From the NCBI GenBank assembly GCA_910588465.1, contig CAJUOP010000007.1:1-64000 (forward strand): a stretch of DNA of 64,000 nt. Reading direction: 5' to 3'. Below, piece by piece: positions 7,902 to 17,059 of this stretch. The translations under genes and the position numbers were made by a program. The notes under the pieces are model-generated. The model worked only from the letters and a program-made list of their open reading frames with translations, did no database searches and was not told the DNA's origin. The number at the start of each line of letters is the position of its first letter. The stretch's first letter is position 1. Source of the DNA: an uncultured Christensenellaceae bacterium (GTDB lineage: Bacteria > Bacillota > Clostridia > Christensenellales > Borkfalkiaceae).

Positions 7902-8252
7902 TTAAATTTTTAAACCCATCACGTTTACGTTCACCGTGTCGACGATCATGCCCGTGAAATGCTCTACCTTATATTTCACGGCTTCTTTCAGCGATTCCGC
8001 AACCGCCTCGATAGACACGCCGTATTTAATTAAAACGTAAACGTCGATATAAATGCGGTTTCCGGACGTGGTAATTTTCACGCCCTTGCCCCCTGCGTCC
8101 TTCTTTAAAAGCTCGGCAAGCGTATCTGTAAAACGGCGCGCAACGGTATCTACGATGCCGTAACTCTCCACCGCAGCCTGAGACGCAACTTTGGCGATCG
8201 CCAAATCGGATATGGAAATTTTGCCGGACGCGTTGCTTGTGCTTACAGACAT
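7902..8252 (-). CDS. Asp23/Gls24 family envelope-stress protein (YloU-like)
   Basis: A 116-residue Asp23 (DUF322) protein: KISISDLAIAKVASQAAVE near the start, and the conserved ending SIEAVAESLKEAVKYKVEHF...VNVNVMGLKI. Family members form a membrane-associated cytoplasmic layer in some Bacillota; YloU is essentially uncharacterised. Its start follows AGGAGAGC and a strong promoter. It is divergent from rpmB and heads the asp23-fakA transcript. Confidence 0.93.
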   Translation of the reverse strand: MSVSTSNASGKISISDLAIAKVASQAAVESYGIVDTVARRFTDTLAELLKKDAGGKGVKITTSGNRIYIDVYVLIKYGVSIEAVAESLKEAVKYKVEHFTGMIVDTVNVNVMGLKI

Positions 8253-8278
8253 AATGCTCTCCTAACTTACCTTTTTCT

Positions 8279-8307
8279 ATTCTACCCCATTTAGTTGAAT
8301 TTTGCAA
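8279..8307 (-). promoter_or_regulatory. Sigma-A type promoter for asp23-fakA
   Basis: TTGCAA (8302-8307), a 17-bp spacer and TAGAAT (8279-8284), read on the minus strand. Confidence 0.82.
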
Positions 8308-8368
8308 GCGATATTGTAAAATTTTTCTTGAAAGTAAAAAAAATTTTATAAATTCCGCCCTTTTTCGA

Positions 8369-8397
8369 TTGCTTTTTTCGCGAAGAGATGCTATCAT
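8369..8397 (+). promoter_or_regulatory. Sigma-A type promoter for rpmB
   Basis: TTGCTT (8369-8374), a 17-bp spacer and TATCAT (8392-8397), 69 nt before the rpmB start. Confidence 0.8.
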
Positions 8398-8465
8398 AGA
8401 GCATGGACGCGCGTATGTGATTTTATGCGCAAAAAACAAGAATCATTCCCATTGGAGGTGTTGAT

Positions 8466-8654
8466 ATGTCGAGAGTATGCAGCATTTGCGGAAAGGGTCA
8501 AACGTCGGGCAACAACGTTTCTCACTCCAACCGTAAAACGAGAAGAACGTTCAAAGCGAACGTACAGAAAGTTTCGTATGTTCAAGACGGCAAGCCCGTG
8601 AACGGTTACGTCTGCACGAGATGCCTCAAAAGCGACAAAGTAGAGCGCGTTTAA
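8466..8654 (+). CDS. rpmB: 50S ribosomal protein L28
   Basis: 62 residues, normal for L28. It has the CSICGKG opening and a second pair, CTRC, so this is the zinc-binding (C+) form. The central SHSNRKTRRTFKANVQKV is typical. The start follows GGAGGTG. It is divergent from the asp23-fakA operon, an arrangement conserved in Bacillota. Confidence 0.98.
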   Translation: MSRVCSICGKGQTSGNNVSHSNRKTRRTFKANVQKVSYVQDGKPVNGYVCTRCLKSDKVERV

Positions 8655-8664
8655 ATTTACGCAT

Positions 8665-8695
8665 AAAAAGAGCGGCTGTATAGCCGCTCTTTTTT
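8665..8695. terminator. Bidirectional terminator after rpmB
   Basis: AAAAAGAGCGGCT pairs with AGCCGCTCTTTTT around a four-base loop. It also lies just past the stop of the convergent membrane-protein gene. Confidence 0.92.
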
Positions 8696-8700
8696 CTTTG

Positions 8701-9366
8701 TTATAAATTCTGGTTCATGTCCGCATTATCGCTTACGGGCATAGGAGGCGTCCCGTAAAGCCTGCCGCCCCAGTATTTTGCATCGAGCAGATAGGTCGCA
8801 TAGAACGCCGCCGCCCCCGCAATTGCGATCGCGATATCGGTAATCGTATCGGTCAAGGGATTGAGCCCCGCCGCGATCGCCGCTTCCACCCCCTGCATAT
8901 CGCTGTGCAAGAAAAGATCCGCGGTAAACTCGTATACTTCCCACAGCGCGGCAAGCCCTACCGTCATCAGCAGAAAGGAAACCAACCCGAACAGGTTGGG
9001 GCGCTCCCCGTAAAAGCGCATATAGAGCCCTACGAACAGCCCGCAGCAAACCAACCCGAACAGTCCGTGCACGAACAGATCCCACCAGCCGAAATACCCG
9101 TAGGCGCCCAGCGCCGTGCCGCAATCCACCGAAAGGAACACGTGCGCGCACACGACGGACAGAGTAAACAAAGAAATCCGAAGCCGAAACTTTTCGTTTA
9201 AAAACGTAAGCAGCAGACAGAACAATGCGCCCGCGCCCACGCTTAAATAATCGGTAACGCCCGCAGGCTTTCCCGTTGTCGCAACCACGATAACCGTAAC
9301 GATCCCCGCAAGCAAAACGAGCAGCGACGGGATCCACGGAATCGACTTCCGCAATTTCATTTTCAT
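8701..9366 (-). CDS. Multi-pass membrane protein, DUF2238/YjdF-like
   Basis: 221 residues with about six transmembrane segments. The segments WDLFVHGLFG and LWEVYEFTADLF, then NPLTDTITDIAIAIAGA, resemble the conserved histidine, WE and DT-D motifs of the DUF2238 (YjdF) inner-membrane family; that assignment is from pattern memory. Function unknown. It is the last gene of the long leftward cluster and faces rpmB across a shared terminator. Confidence 0.72.
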   Translation of the reverse strand: MKMKLRKSIPWIPSLLVLLAGIVTVIVVATTGKPAGVTDYLSVGAGALFCLLLTFLNEKFRLRISLFTLSVVCAHVFLSVDCGTALGAYGYFGWWDLFVHGLFGLVCCGLFVGLYMRFYGERPNLFGLVSFLLMTVGLAALWEVYEFTADLFLHSDMQGVEAAIAAGLNPLTDTITDIAIAIAGAAAFYATYLLDAKYWGGRLYGTPPMPVSDNADMNQNL

Positions 9367-9434
9367 AACGGTTATTTATACCCGCCTTTCGCGGAATTTA
9401 AACAACACACAGCCGCATGAAAACCCCGTCCCGT

Positions 9435-10253
9435 TTAAAATTCCATTTCCAGCCCGTCGTACGATACGACAAAACCATTTGCTTCCGCCGCCGCACGCAT
9501 CTCATCGTACGTCTGTCCTCCGTTGTGCGAAAAATGATTGAGCACGAACACCGTGTTCTCGTCGGCAAGACCTTCCTTTTTCATGTGTTCCGCTATTTTT
9601 ACATTTGTGCCGAAGCTCATATGATAGTCCACCCAATCTCCCCCAAGTGCAAGGCAGCCTGTGCAATCGAGCGAGACGAAATCGAACCGCCCTTCGCCCT
9701 TTAATAACTCCCAGCTCTTTTCGGGAAACGCGCCCGTATCATGCGCGTACAGCATCCGTTTGTCCCCTTTTTCGATTGCGAAAAACACCGGGTCGGAAGC
9801 AGGGTCGTGATTTGCCCAAAGGGGCAGAACGGAATACTTTCCGACGGAGAACCGCTTGCCCGCTTCGACGAGCACGGCAACCGCGCCGCCATCCGTTTTG
9901 TCGACGACCGGCTTTAGTTTTTCATAGCCCGATCGCGACGCATAAAAGCGAATCGGAACATGTCCGTGGCTGTAACCGTTCGCCGCCATTTCAACGTCGT
10001 CGGCATAGAGATGGTCGCAATGCGAATGAGTCACAAGGCACCCGCATATCTTGTCCCAATCGAAGCCGTAGCGTTGATAATGCCATACGGTGTCGGCGTT
10101 GAACTCTATCAGCAGTTCGCCGTCGATCAGCGTCTGCGAGCGCGAACGCAAATTTCTGCCGCCCAACTTTCTCGACAGCTCGCACACCCTGCAATGACAA
10201 AACAGCGACGGAACACCTTCGTAAGCCGCAGTTCCCAAAAACTTTATTTTCAT
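9435..10253 (-). CDS. Metallo-beta-lactamase fold hydrolase, PhnP-like
   Basis: 272 residues from the ATG at 10253, preceded by AAAGGAG; an upstream in-frame extension of 60 residues looks like non-coding translation. It starts MKIKFLGTAAYEGVPSLFCHC and contains the metal motif THSHCDHLYADD, a later NHFSHN, and CHCRVC near the N-terminus, as in PhnP phosphoribosyl cyclic phosphodiesterases. No phn genes are nearby, so the substrate is open. The gene probably shares the operon with the dipeptidase. Confidence 0.82.
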   Translation of the reverse strand: MKIKFLGTAAYEGVPSLFCHCRVCELSRKLGGRNLRSRSQTLIDGELLIEFNADTVWHYQRYGFDWDKICGCLVTHSHCDHLYADDVEMAANGYSHGHVPIRFYASRSGYEKLKPVVDKTDGGAVAVLVEAGKRFSVGKYSVLPLWANHDPASDPVFFAIEKGDKRMLYAHDTGAFPEKSWELLKGEGRFDFVSLDCTGCLALGGDWVDYHMSFGTNVKIAEHMKKEGLADENTVFVLNHFSHNGGQTYDEMRAAAEANGFVVSYDGLEMEF

Positions 10254-10290
10254 AAATTTCTCCTTTCGTGTTTCTCGGTTATGAATATAA

Positions 10291-11220
10291 TTAAACGGCG
10301 GAAAATACCCGCAAAAAATTCTTTTGCGCAAACTTCTCCGCCCGCGCGCTCCCGAATTTACGGGCAAGCTGCTCCAAAAAGACGGGAACCTCGGCAGGCG
10401 AGGCGATATAAGGATTATCAGGCATACCGTCAAAGTCGCTCCCGATGCAGAGAACGTCCTCCCCGCCCGCGTTTACGATCGCTTCGGCGTGTGCGAGCAG
10501 CGCGCTTTTCTGTCCCTCCGCGCTCTTGTCCGCGGAAAGAAAGTCCGCGCAGAAATCCAGCCCCACCGCGCCGCCGCATTCCGCCAACGCTTTGATTTGA
10601 CCGTCCGTCAGGTTGCGGGCGCAATCGTATACCGAATTCGCGCCCGAATGGCTTGCAACGAACGGCTTCCCCGCCCTTTTGCAAATTTTCGACACGTCCG
10701 AAAAGAGTGCGTCGCTCCCGTGCGAGACGTCCGCAAGGATCCCCAGCGCGTTCATCTCCTCCACCGCTTCGAACCCGAACGGCGTAAGCCCGCGCGTCTT
10801 TTCGCGCACAGTAAAGGGAACGCGCCCCGCGCAGAGCCCCTCGTAATCGGGAAAATTCGGATACCCTATTTCGTTGGGATAATTCCAGGTAAGCGTGATC
10901 ATGCGCACGCCGCGTTCATAAAGCGCGCGAAGCTTTAAAAAATCGCCCTCGATCGCGCCGCCCTCTTCCACCGTTAAAAGCGCGTTTACGGCGTTTTCTT
11001 GCAGTTCCGCCGCCGAGCGTACGGCGTGAAGCCCCTCTCTTTTGCAAAGCTCGTCAAATTTATCGCAAAGCGCGAGCGCCCGCGCAAAACGGTTTTCCCG
11101 CCCCGCGATAAAAGCGGCGAAGCATTGCAGCAAGCAGCCTCCCCGCGTTAAATTTTCTTTCGTGACCCGACGCGTCCCCTCTGCGGTGAGCGCGTCGCAA
11201 TGCAAATCGCAATATTTCAT
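10291..11220 (-). CDS. Membrane-dipeptidase-like hydrolase (peptidase family M19)
   Basis: 309 residues. Zinc-site elements of M19 are visible: DLHCDAL (HxD) at the start, EEGG near 95, then DVSHGSD and VASHSGANSVYD, and IGSDFDGMP near the C-terminus. Family members cleave dipeptides, sometimes D-amino acid containing. No signal peptide is seen, so the protein is probably cytoplasmic. It follows rpe after 96 bp in the same direction. Confidence 0.9.
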   Translation of the reverse strand: MKYCDLHCDALTAEGTRRVTKENLTRGGCLLQCFAAFIAGRENRFARALALCDKFDELCKREGLHAVRSAAELQENAVNALLTVEEGGAIEGDFLKLRALYERGVRMITLTWNYPNEIGYPNFPDYEGLCAGRVPFTVREKTRGLTPFGFEAVEEMNALGILADVSHGSDALFSDVSKICKRAGKPFVASHSGANSVYDCARNLTDGQIKALAECGGAVGLDFCADFLSADKSAEGQKSALLAHAEAIVNAGGEDVLCIGSDFDGMPDNPYIASPAEVPVFLEQLARKFGSARAEKFAQKNFLRVFSAV

Positions 11221-11316
11221 TTTTCCCTGTAAAACAGTTTTATCACCGCGCGCAGCACGCGCGGAGGCTTAATGCAGATAATCATACCGCATTGTATGCG
11301 CCGAACGCGAAAAAAG

Positions 11317-11970
11317 TTATCCGCGCAACGCCTCGATCGCCTCGCGCATGTTTTCCGAACGGAACACCGCGCTGCCCGCAACAATCACGTTCGCGCCCGC
11401 GCAAATCACGTCTTTTACGTTTTGGGGCGTTATTCCGCCGTCCACCTCGATATCCAGCTCCGGTCTGCCGATTTTCACGCAGTACTCGCGCAGTCGCTCT
11501 ATCTTTTTTAAGCTTTCGGGAATAAACTTTTGTCCGCCCCAGCCCGGAACGACGCTCATAACAAGCAGCATATCGGCGACTTCCGCCGCCTCGAACAGCG
11601 CTTCGACGGGCGTTGCGGGATTTATCACCGCCCCCGCCCTTATCCCCCGCGCCTTAATTTCGTGTAATCTCGGCAACAGCTTCTTGCAGGCTTCCGCGTG
11701 CACGGTGATAAGGTCCGCGCCGGCAGCAGCAAAATCCTCGAAATGGGTCTCGGGGTGCAGCACCATCAGATGGCAGTCGAGCGGAAGAGCAGTATGCGGG
11801 CGAATCTGCTTTACCGCCTGCGCGCCGAACGTGATGGGCGGAACAAAGTTTCCGTCCATTACGTCGCAGTGAATCAGGTCGGCGCCGTTTTCCTCCAACC
11901 GTTTTACCGTCTCGCCCAACCGCGAAAAGTCGCTCGCCAAAATCGAAGGCGCAATTTTAATCTGACACAT
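11317..11970 (-). CDS. rpe: Ribulose-phosphate 3-epimerase
   Basis: 217 residues, normal length. A TIM barrel with IAPSILASDF, the metal ligands in HCDVMDGNFVPPITFG and DCHLMV, VMSVVPGWGGQKF, and DVDGGI-type IEVDGGITPQN. It interconverts ribulose 5-phosphate and xylulose 5-phosphate in the pentose phosphate pathway. Its place near rlmN, fmt and priA matches Bacillota gene order, but the genes usually found between rlmN and rpe are missing. Confidence 0.97.
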   Translation of the reverse strand: MCQIKIAPSILASDFSRLGETVKRLEENGADLIHCDVMDGNFVPPITFGAQAVKQIRPHTALPLDCHLMVLHPETHFEDFAAAGADLITVHAEACKKLLPRLHEIKARGIRAGAVINPATPVEALFEAAEVADMLLVMSVVPGWGGQKFIPESLKKIERLREYCVKIGRPELDIEVDGGITPQNVKDVICAGANVIVAGSAVFRSENMREAIEALRG

Positions 11971-11988
11971 ATCTTTCTCCGTATTGTA

Positions 11989-12900
11989 TTATAATTTCCG
12001 AACGCCGTCGGCGCTTTCGTTTGCCTGTTCCGACCCGCCCGCAATTCGCTTTTTGATATAACCGACCAAGCCCAACAAATCGAGCGATCCGCCCAGCAGC
12101 ATAAAAACGGTGATCCCGTAATAGCCTGCTCCGCTCAAACTCAACTCCAACACGTTCAGTCCGCTTGCCAAGCCTCCCGCAACGTAAAACCCGATCCCGA
12201 ACAGCAGGAAAAAAGTAAATACGACATAACCGCCCGCATTGTTCCGTCTTTTCGAGCCAACCGAGAGCACCGCCGCGGCAACTCCTCCGACCAAAAACAA
12301 AAACGCTCCCAGCAAAAGAAAGACAGGCACGGACAAGCTCGCCGTTACGCGCGGATTCTCTGCCGAATAGTACAGAGTGACTTGTTTCCCCGCCTTGAAT
12401 TTGATTCCTCCGAACGAGGCTTCCCCGAGGGAGCGATAGGTAACTCCGTCCTCCGCCGTATACTCGTATATTAACTTGTCAAGCTCCTTGCCGTCCTGTA
12501 CAGCCTGCACGACCGTCGCCCGAGTCTTTACGTATCCGCCGCCCGAAAGCTCCTTCAGCCCCGCCGAAACGCCCAAGCCCGTGACCGCCCAAACAACGAG
12601 AAAGGCGGAAATTGCCAGACACACGCCGAACACCATAAATGCAATGCCCTTAACCCGCTTTTCAGGCGTTTTATCCTCCGCCTCGGACAGCTTGCGGATT
12701 TGGCTGTGCTTCGTCATAAAATAAGATAGAACCGTTACGCCGCAAAACGCAGCACAGACAAGCCCCAAAGCAAACAAATTGGACGTTGCCGCACCCGCGC
12801 CGTGCACGACGCTAAGATATATCAACACGGCTACGGCGTACAGAACGAGAAAGACGATCGCCGCTCCGTATATTGCTTTTAAAACACGCTGATTTTTCAT
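11989..12900 (-). CDS. DUF3592-type membrane protein
   Basis: 303 residues from an ATG at 12900 that overlaps the rlmN stop (ATGA), with GAGGAAATT upstream inside rlmN. About six transmembrane segments. Residues about 130-200 form an extracytoplasmic domain (TRATVVQAVQDG...TYRSLG...GKQVTLYYSAENPR), the hallmark of DUF3592. Function unknown. It takes the position between rlmN and rpe where prpC, prkC and rsgA commonly sit. A much longer in-frame extension upstream only reads through rlmN. Confidence 0.8.
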   Translation of the reverse strand: MKNQRVLKAIYGAAIVFLVLYAVAVLIYLSVVHGAGAATSNLFALGLVCAAFCGVTVLSYFMTKHSQIRKLSEAEDKTPEKRVKGIAFMVFGVCLAISAFLVVWAVTGLGVSAGLKELSGGGYVKTRATVVQAVQDGKELDKLIYEYTAEDGVTYRSLGEASFGGIKFKAGKQVTLYYSAENPRVTASLSVPVFLLLGAFLFLVGGVAAAVLSVGSKRRNNAGGYVVFTFFLLFGIGFYVAGGLASGLNVLELSLSGAGYYGITVFMLLGGSLDLLGLVGYIKKRIAGGSEQANESADGVRKL

Positions 12901-13973
12901 GACCGAATTTCCTCTGCGCGATCCGTTGCCGCCGCGTTCTTTTCCAGATAACTTGCCCTTAACTGACCGCAAGCACCGCCGATATCTCCGCCCATGCTGC
13001 GGCGGAGGGTTGCCGAAATTCCGTTCTTTTCCAACACGCCCAAAAACCGATAGGCGTCCTTTTCCGTCACCGTGCGCAGCGAACGCTCTTTTACCTCGTT
13101 CAGTCGGATTAAATTCACGTGGCAAGGCTTGCCCTTTAACAGCGCGGCAAGCGCGAGCGCGTGCTCCTCGTCGCAATTTTCGCCCGCGATCAGGCTGTAT
13201 TCGAAGATATACCGCCGCCCCGTCCGCCGAAAATAATGCGCGCACGCCTCTAAAATTTCCGCAATGCGGTAACGGTTGGAAACGGGCATCGTCCGCCGCC
13301 GCTCCTCGTCCGCGACCGCGTGCAAGGAAACGGTAAGATTGAGCGGGATCCCCTCTGCGGCAAACCGCTTCATTTCGGGCACCAGCCCGCAGGTGGAAAG
13401 GCTGATATTTCGCGCGCTCATGCAAATGCCGCCCTCGCGCGTGAGATTGCGCAAAAATTTTACCACGTTGTCGTAATTGTCGAACGGCTCTCCGCTGCCC
13501 ATGAGCACCGCGTTCGTAACAGCGCGTTTTTTTAAGCTTCCGCCCTCGGCGCGGTTTACGACTAAAATCTGCGAAAGGATTTCCCCCGCCGTTAAATTGC
13601 GAACAAGCCCGTTCAGCGTGGAGGCGCAGAACTTGCACCCCATGCGGCAGCCCACCTGCGTAGAGACGCACTGCGTGTTGCCGTACTCGTAACGCATGAG
13701 CACGCCCTCCACCAAATTCCCGTCCGCCAGCGCGAAGAGAAATTTTTTCGTGCCGTCCGCAGCGGAAACAAAGGTTTCCAGAATTTTCACGGGCTCGTCC
13801 TCGAACCGCCTTAACAGAGCTTCCCGCAAAGCGGAGGACACGGGCAGCTCGGAAATCTTCTTTCCCTGCATCAGTCCCAGATATATCTGTTCCGCGCGGA
13901 ACTTCTTTTCGCCCAGACTCTCCGTAAGCGCGATCAGCTCCTCGCGCGAGAGATCCTGTAAAATCTCTTTCAT
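12897..13973 (-). CDS. rlmN: Dual-specificity 23S rRNA/tRNA adenine-C2 methyltransferase RlmN
   Basis: 358 residues. A radical-SAM CxxxCxxC (C109, C113, C116 in GCRMGCKFC), GEPFDNYDNV, and a C-terminal MGGDIGGACGQL carrying the methyl-transfer cysteine. It methylates A2503 of 23S rRNA and A37 of some tRNAs. The ATG at 13973 overlaps the hydrolase stop as ATGA, indicating coupling. The longer in-frame open region upstream reads through the hydrolase gene and is not protein-like. Confidence 0.97.
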   Translation of the reverse strand: MKEILQDLSREELIALTESLGEKKFRAEQIYLGLMQGKKISELPVSSALREALLRRFEDEPVKILETFVSAADGTKKFLFALADGNLVEGVLMRYEYGNTQCVSTQVGCRMGCKFCASTLNGLVRNLTAGEILSQILVVNRAEGGSLKKRAVTNAVLMGSGEPFDNYDNVVKFLRNLTREGGICMSARNISLSTCGLVPEMKRFAAEGIPLNLTVSLHAVADEERRRTMPVSNRYRIAEILEACAHYFRRTGRRYIFEYSLIAGENCDEEHALALAALLKGKPCHVNLIRLNEVKERSLRTVTEKDAYRFLGVLEKNGISATLRRSMGGDIGGACGQLRASYLEKNAAATDRAEEIRS

Positions 13974-14932
13974 ACGTTTATCCGTTCCAGCTCGTCGATG
14001 ATTTGCGCGCAGGCGCGTGCGGTGGGCACGTGCCCTTCGCCCTTTAACACCGTAACCCGCAACAGCGGATTGTTCGCTTCTTCCGCAACCTCGAGCGACT
14101 CTCTTACCGCCGTTACCGCATCGAGCTCGCCCCCGAAAATATGATACGGGATCCGAACGCCCGCAAGCGTTTTGCGCAAGTCGATCCGCCCCAGCTCCTT
14201 TAAAAGCTCTCCGCAAAAGCGGTAGCCGTTTCGAAAGCAAGCGATTTTATCGCGCAGGCGGTAATCCTTGCTCGCAAAAATTTCCCGAAAGGGATTTTCC
14301 ATGGGAGAGGATTTATCCTGAATCCCGTAGGCGTTCGTATACTTGCGCATGGTCTTGGAAAGCAGCGCGATTTCCTTTAAATCCAATTCTTTTCCGAAAA
14401 GCGCCGCGATCTTACGCTTTGTTTTAATTGGCGCGGAAGAAGCGGCTACGGCTGCGAACGCCTCGCGAGAGAGCATGGGCGGCAACACGATCTGCCCCGC
14501 CGTCACCGCGCCCGCGATCAGCTGCGGCACCTTTTCCGCGACGTAGGCTGCAAGCGCGCTGCCGTAACTGATCCCGAACAGATACAGCGGAGCTTCGGGA
14601 AAGCGCTCCTTTAAATAGCGGACGAGCTCCGCCGCCATTTCCGCAAAGCGCGCCAGATTAAAACCGTCGTTTAACTTATAATTGTTGATCCCGCAGCCGA
14701 GCTGATCCCAATACACCGCCGTAAATTTTTTCGTAATTTCGGGAAAGAGCCCGCGCGCGCCCGCGCAAAACGGCGCGGGAAACCCAGGACCGCCGTGCAA
14801 AAACAGCAGCACGGGCAACCCCTCCGTATGCGCCTCGATTAAAATTTTCTGCCGAAACCCGCCGAGCGTCACCTCGGTCAGCTCGGATATTTTACAGCTT
14901 TCGATATACGCTTTCCGTTCTTTTTTCATCAT
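13970..14932 (-). CDS. Alpha/beta hydrolase, proline iminopeptidase-like
   Basis: 320 residues. It has the oxyanion motif HGGPG (46-50), WDQLGCG, the nucleophile elbow GISYGS (Ser122), a candidate acid in GGELDAVT and histidine in GEGHVP. HGGPG with WDQ-G-G is typical of prolyl aminopeptidases (S33). It is joined by ATGA overlaps to rsmB upstream and rlmN downstream, so it is translated with rRNA-modification genes although no link is obvious. Substrate unknown. Confidence 0.85.
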   Translation of the reverse strand: MMKKERKAYIESCKISELTEVTLGGFRQKILIEAHTEGLPVLLFLHGGPGFPAPFCAGARGLFPEITKKFTAVYWDQLGCGINNYKLNDGFNLARFAEMAAELVRYLKERFPEAPLYLFGISYGSALAAYVAEKVPQLIAGAVTAGQIVLPPMLSREAFAAVAASSAPIKTKRKIAALFGKELDLKEIALLSKTMRKYTNAYGIQDKSSPMENPFREIFASKDYRLRDKIACFRNGYRFCGELLKELGRIDLRKTLAGVRIPYHIFGGELDAVTAVRESLEVAEEANNPLLRVTVLKGEGHVPTARACAQIIDELERINV

Positions 14933-16170
14933 TTTCTCCTCATGGCGCAGACGTAAAAACCCGCGCCGAACGCTTTATCGGGTAAAAACTGCAAGCCGAA
15001 CGCCGTTTTTTCGTGCGGGAGCGGAGATTCGGTTTCGACACGCTCAAACTTTCCGTTTGCGGACAGAAACGCCGAAACGACGCCGTCGTTCTCCTCCTCT
15101 AAAATCGAACAGGTGGAATAATACAGCTTCCCGCCCGCCTTTACGTAACGGGCGCAATTTTTTAAAATAGCCGACTGCACGGCGAAAAGCCCTTTTAAAT
15201 CCTCTTCGCGCTTATTCAAAACGATGTCGGGATTCTCGCACACCGTGCCCAACCCCGAGCACGGCACGTCGCACAAAACCCCGTCGTACTTCTCTTCCCA
15301 TTCGGGGCGGAACACGGCGGAATCGCACGCGATCGCGGTCACGTTCCCCGCATTCATGCGCTCACAATAGGAATTTATGAGCGAAACGCGGTGCGGGTGC
15401 AGCTCGCAGGCGGTCACCTGCCCGCAGCGTTCCGCCAGCAGCACGCTCTTTCCGCCGGGAGCGGCGCATGCGTCCAACAGCGTTCCGCAGGGCTCCACAA
15501 CCCCGCAGATCGCAACGCTTCCCACCGACTGAAAGGTATAATCCCCCGCAAAAAATCTTTCGTCCCGCATGAAGTTGGGAAAAAGATATACGTTTTCAAA
15601 GGGAGTAGCTATATGCGGCAGATGCAGATAATTTTCCGCACCCCGCACGAAGCGCACGGAAACGCCCCCGCTCTTCGCCGACATGATCTGCTCCGCCCGC
15701 GCGCCGTACTGCGCCTTTAACCGCTTTACGGCAAACAGCGGAAAATTATATTTCACTTCCAGCCCCTCGTCCCCCGAAGGGAGGCAAACCTTATCCTGTT
15801 CGAACGCGCGCAAAAAGGCGTTTAAAAATCCCGCAGCGCCGCTCTTGCCCATTTTTTTGGCAAGCTCTACCGCCGTATCCGTTACCATATAGCGGGGCTT
15901 TTCCAGATAGATCAGCCAATAGAGCGCGATTTTTAACAGCGTGCGCAGACTCTGCTTGGGATTTTTGGGCGCAAACGTGCGGATGCACAGCGAAAGGTAG
16001 GCGTCGTGCTCCAACACGCCGTACACCGTTTTAACGGTACGGGCGCGGTTGAGCTCCTCCATATCCGTTTCCGCAAGCGCGATTTTTAAGTGCGCGCCCT
16101 CCGCGTATATTTTTGTAAGCACCCTGTAAGGGTCATAAAACGGGTTGGTCAAAGCGTTGCCCCTTTGCAA
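14929..16170 (-). CDS. rsmB: 16S rRNA cytosine-C5 methyltransferase RsmB
   Basis: 413 residues. A NusB-like N-terminal domain (about 1-140) is followed by a SAM methyltransferase with DACAAPGGKSVLLAE, the DVPCSGLGT catalytic motif and STCSILEEEN. It methylates C967 (E. coli numbering). The start overlaps the end of fmt by 38 bp; a later start, for example the GTG 16 codons on, cannot be excluded. Order def-fmt-rsmB is conserved. Confidence 0.94.
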   Translation of the reverse strand: MQRGNALTNPFYDPYRVLTKIYAEGAHLKIALAETDMEELNRARTVKTVYGVLEHDAYLSLCIRTFAPKNPKQSLRTLLKIALYWLIYLEKPRYMVTDTAVELAKKMGKSGAAGFLNAFLRAFEQDKVCLPSGDEGLEVKYNFPLFAVKRLKAQYGARAEQIMSAKSGGVSVRFVRGAENYLHLPHIATPFENVYLFPNFMRDERFFAGDYTFQSVGSVAICGVVEPCGTLLDACAAPGGKSVLLAERCGQVTACELHPHRVSLINSYCERMNAGNVTAIACDSAVFRPEWEEKYDGVLCDVPCSGLGTVCENPDIVLNKREEDLKGLFAVQSAILKNCARYVKAGGKLYYSTCSILEEENDGVVSAFLSANGKFERVETESPLPHEKTAFGLQFLPDKAFGAGFYVCAMRRK

Positions 16171-17059
16171 GTTTTCTTCCGTTGCAGAAATCGACGTCGC
16201 GCATTATCTTGCCGCCTGCGGGTTGCAGCTGCGAAATTCGCACCGCGCCCGTTCCGCACTTTACGATAAGCCCCGTCTTGGGCTCGGCGGAAAGCACGGT
16301 GCCGAAGGGCTCCCCCCCGCAGTGCGCCAGCGCTTCCGCAAAGTAAAAGTTTACGGTAAGCCCCTCCGCCGTTCCGAATGCGAGCGGCGCGGGAGAAAGT
16401 CCGCGGATCAGCGCGCTCACCTCCTCGGCGGAACGGGAAAAATCGACCTGCGTGCGCGCCACCTTTTTGCACGCGAAACCCTCGCCCTGCTTTTTCAGCG
16501 CAACTTCGCCCGCGACAATGCGTTTCAGCGCCGTTACGATGAGCTCCGCGCCCAGCTTTGCAAGCTTATCCGTAAGCGAGCCGCAGGTATCCGTTTCCTC
16601 TATCGCAAGCTCTTCGCGCAAGAACGTATCGCCCGTATCCATGCCGATGTCCGTTTTCATAATGGTGACGCCCGTTTTCGCCGCACCGTCCATAAGTGCG
16701 CGGGCGATGGGAGCGGCGCCGCGATAGGCGGGAAGCAGACTCGCGTGCACGTTCCATACGCCAAGCGGAAACAAATCGAGCACTTCCTGCGTTAGCAGCT
16801 GCCCGTAAGCGCACGTGACCATAAGCTCCGCACCCGCCGCCGCAAGCGCGGAAAAATCCTCTTTCAGCCTTGTCGGCTGCAACACGGGGATCCCGAGCGA
16901 GAGCGCCTCTCTCTTGACGGGAGAGGGCGTTAAAACGCCCTTCCTGCCCTGCGGCTTATCGGGCTGGGTGAGTACGGCGACGAGCTCGAAGCCCGCCGCG
17001 GCAATCGCGCGGAGCGATTCCGCCGCAAAATCCGGCGTGCCTGCGAATACGATTTTCAT
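16133..17059 (-). CDS. fmt: Methionyl-tRNA formyltransferase
   Basis: 308 residues. It opens MKIVFAGTPDFAAESL and has NVHASLLPAYRGAAPIARAL with the catalytic Asn-His, then a C-terminal OB-like tRNA-binding domain. It formylates initiator Met-tRNA using 10-formyl-THF. Its ATG overlaps the def stop by four bases. Confidence 0.97.
   Translation of the reverse strand: MKIVFAGTPDFAAESLRAIAAAGFELVAVLTQPDKPQGRKGVLTPSPVKREALSLGIPVLQPTRLKEDFSALAAAGAELMVTCAYGQLLTQEVLDLFPLGVWNVHASLLPAYRGAAPIARALMDGAAKTGVTIMKTDIGMDTGDTFLREELAIEETDTCGSLTDKLAKLGAELIVTALKRIVAGEVALKKQGEGFACKKVARTQVDFSRSAEEVSALIRGLSPAPLAFGTAEGLTVNFYFAEALAHCGGEPFGTVLSAEPKTGLIVKCGTGAVRISQLQPAGGKIMRDVDFCNGRKLAKGQRFDQPVL

Noticed and set aside
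11989..13671. A 560-residue open frame
   Set aside because: The first part only reads through rlmN in another frame; the supported gene starts at 12900.
12897..14240. N-terminal extension of RlmN by 89 residues
   Set aside because: The extension is Arg-rich shadow of the hydrolase gene; the ATGA-coupled ATG at 13973 fits the family.
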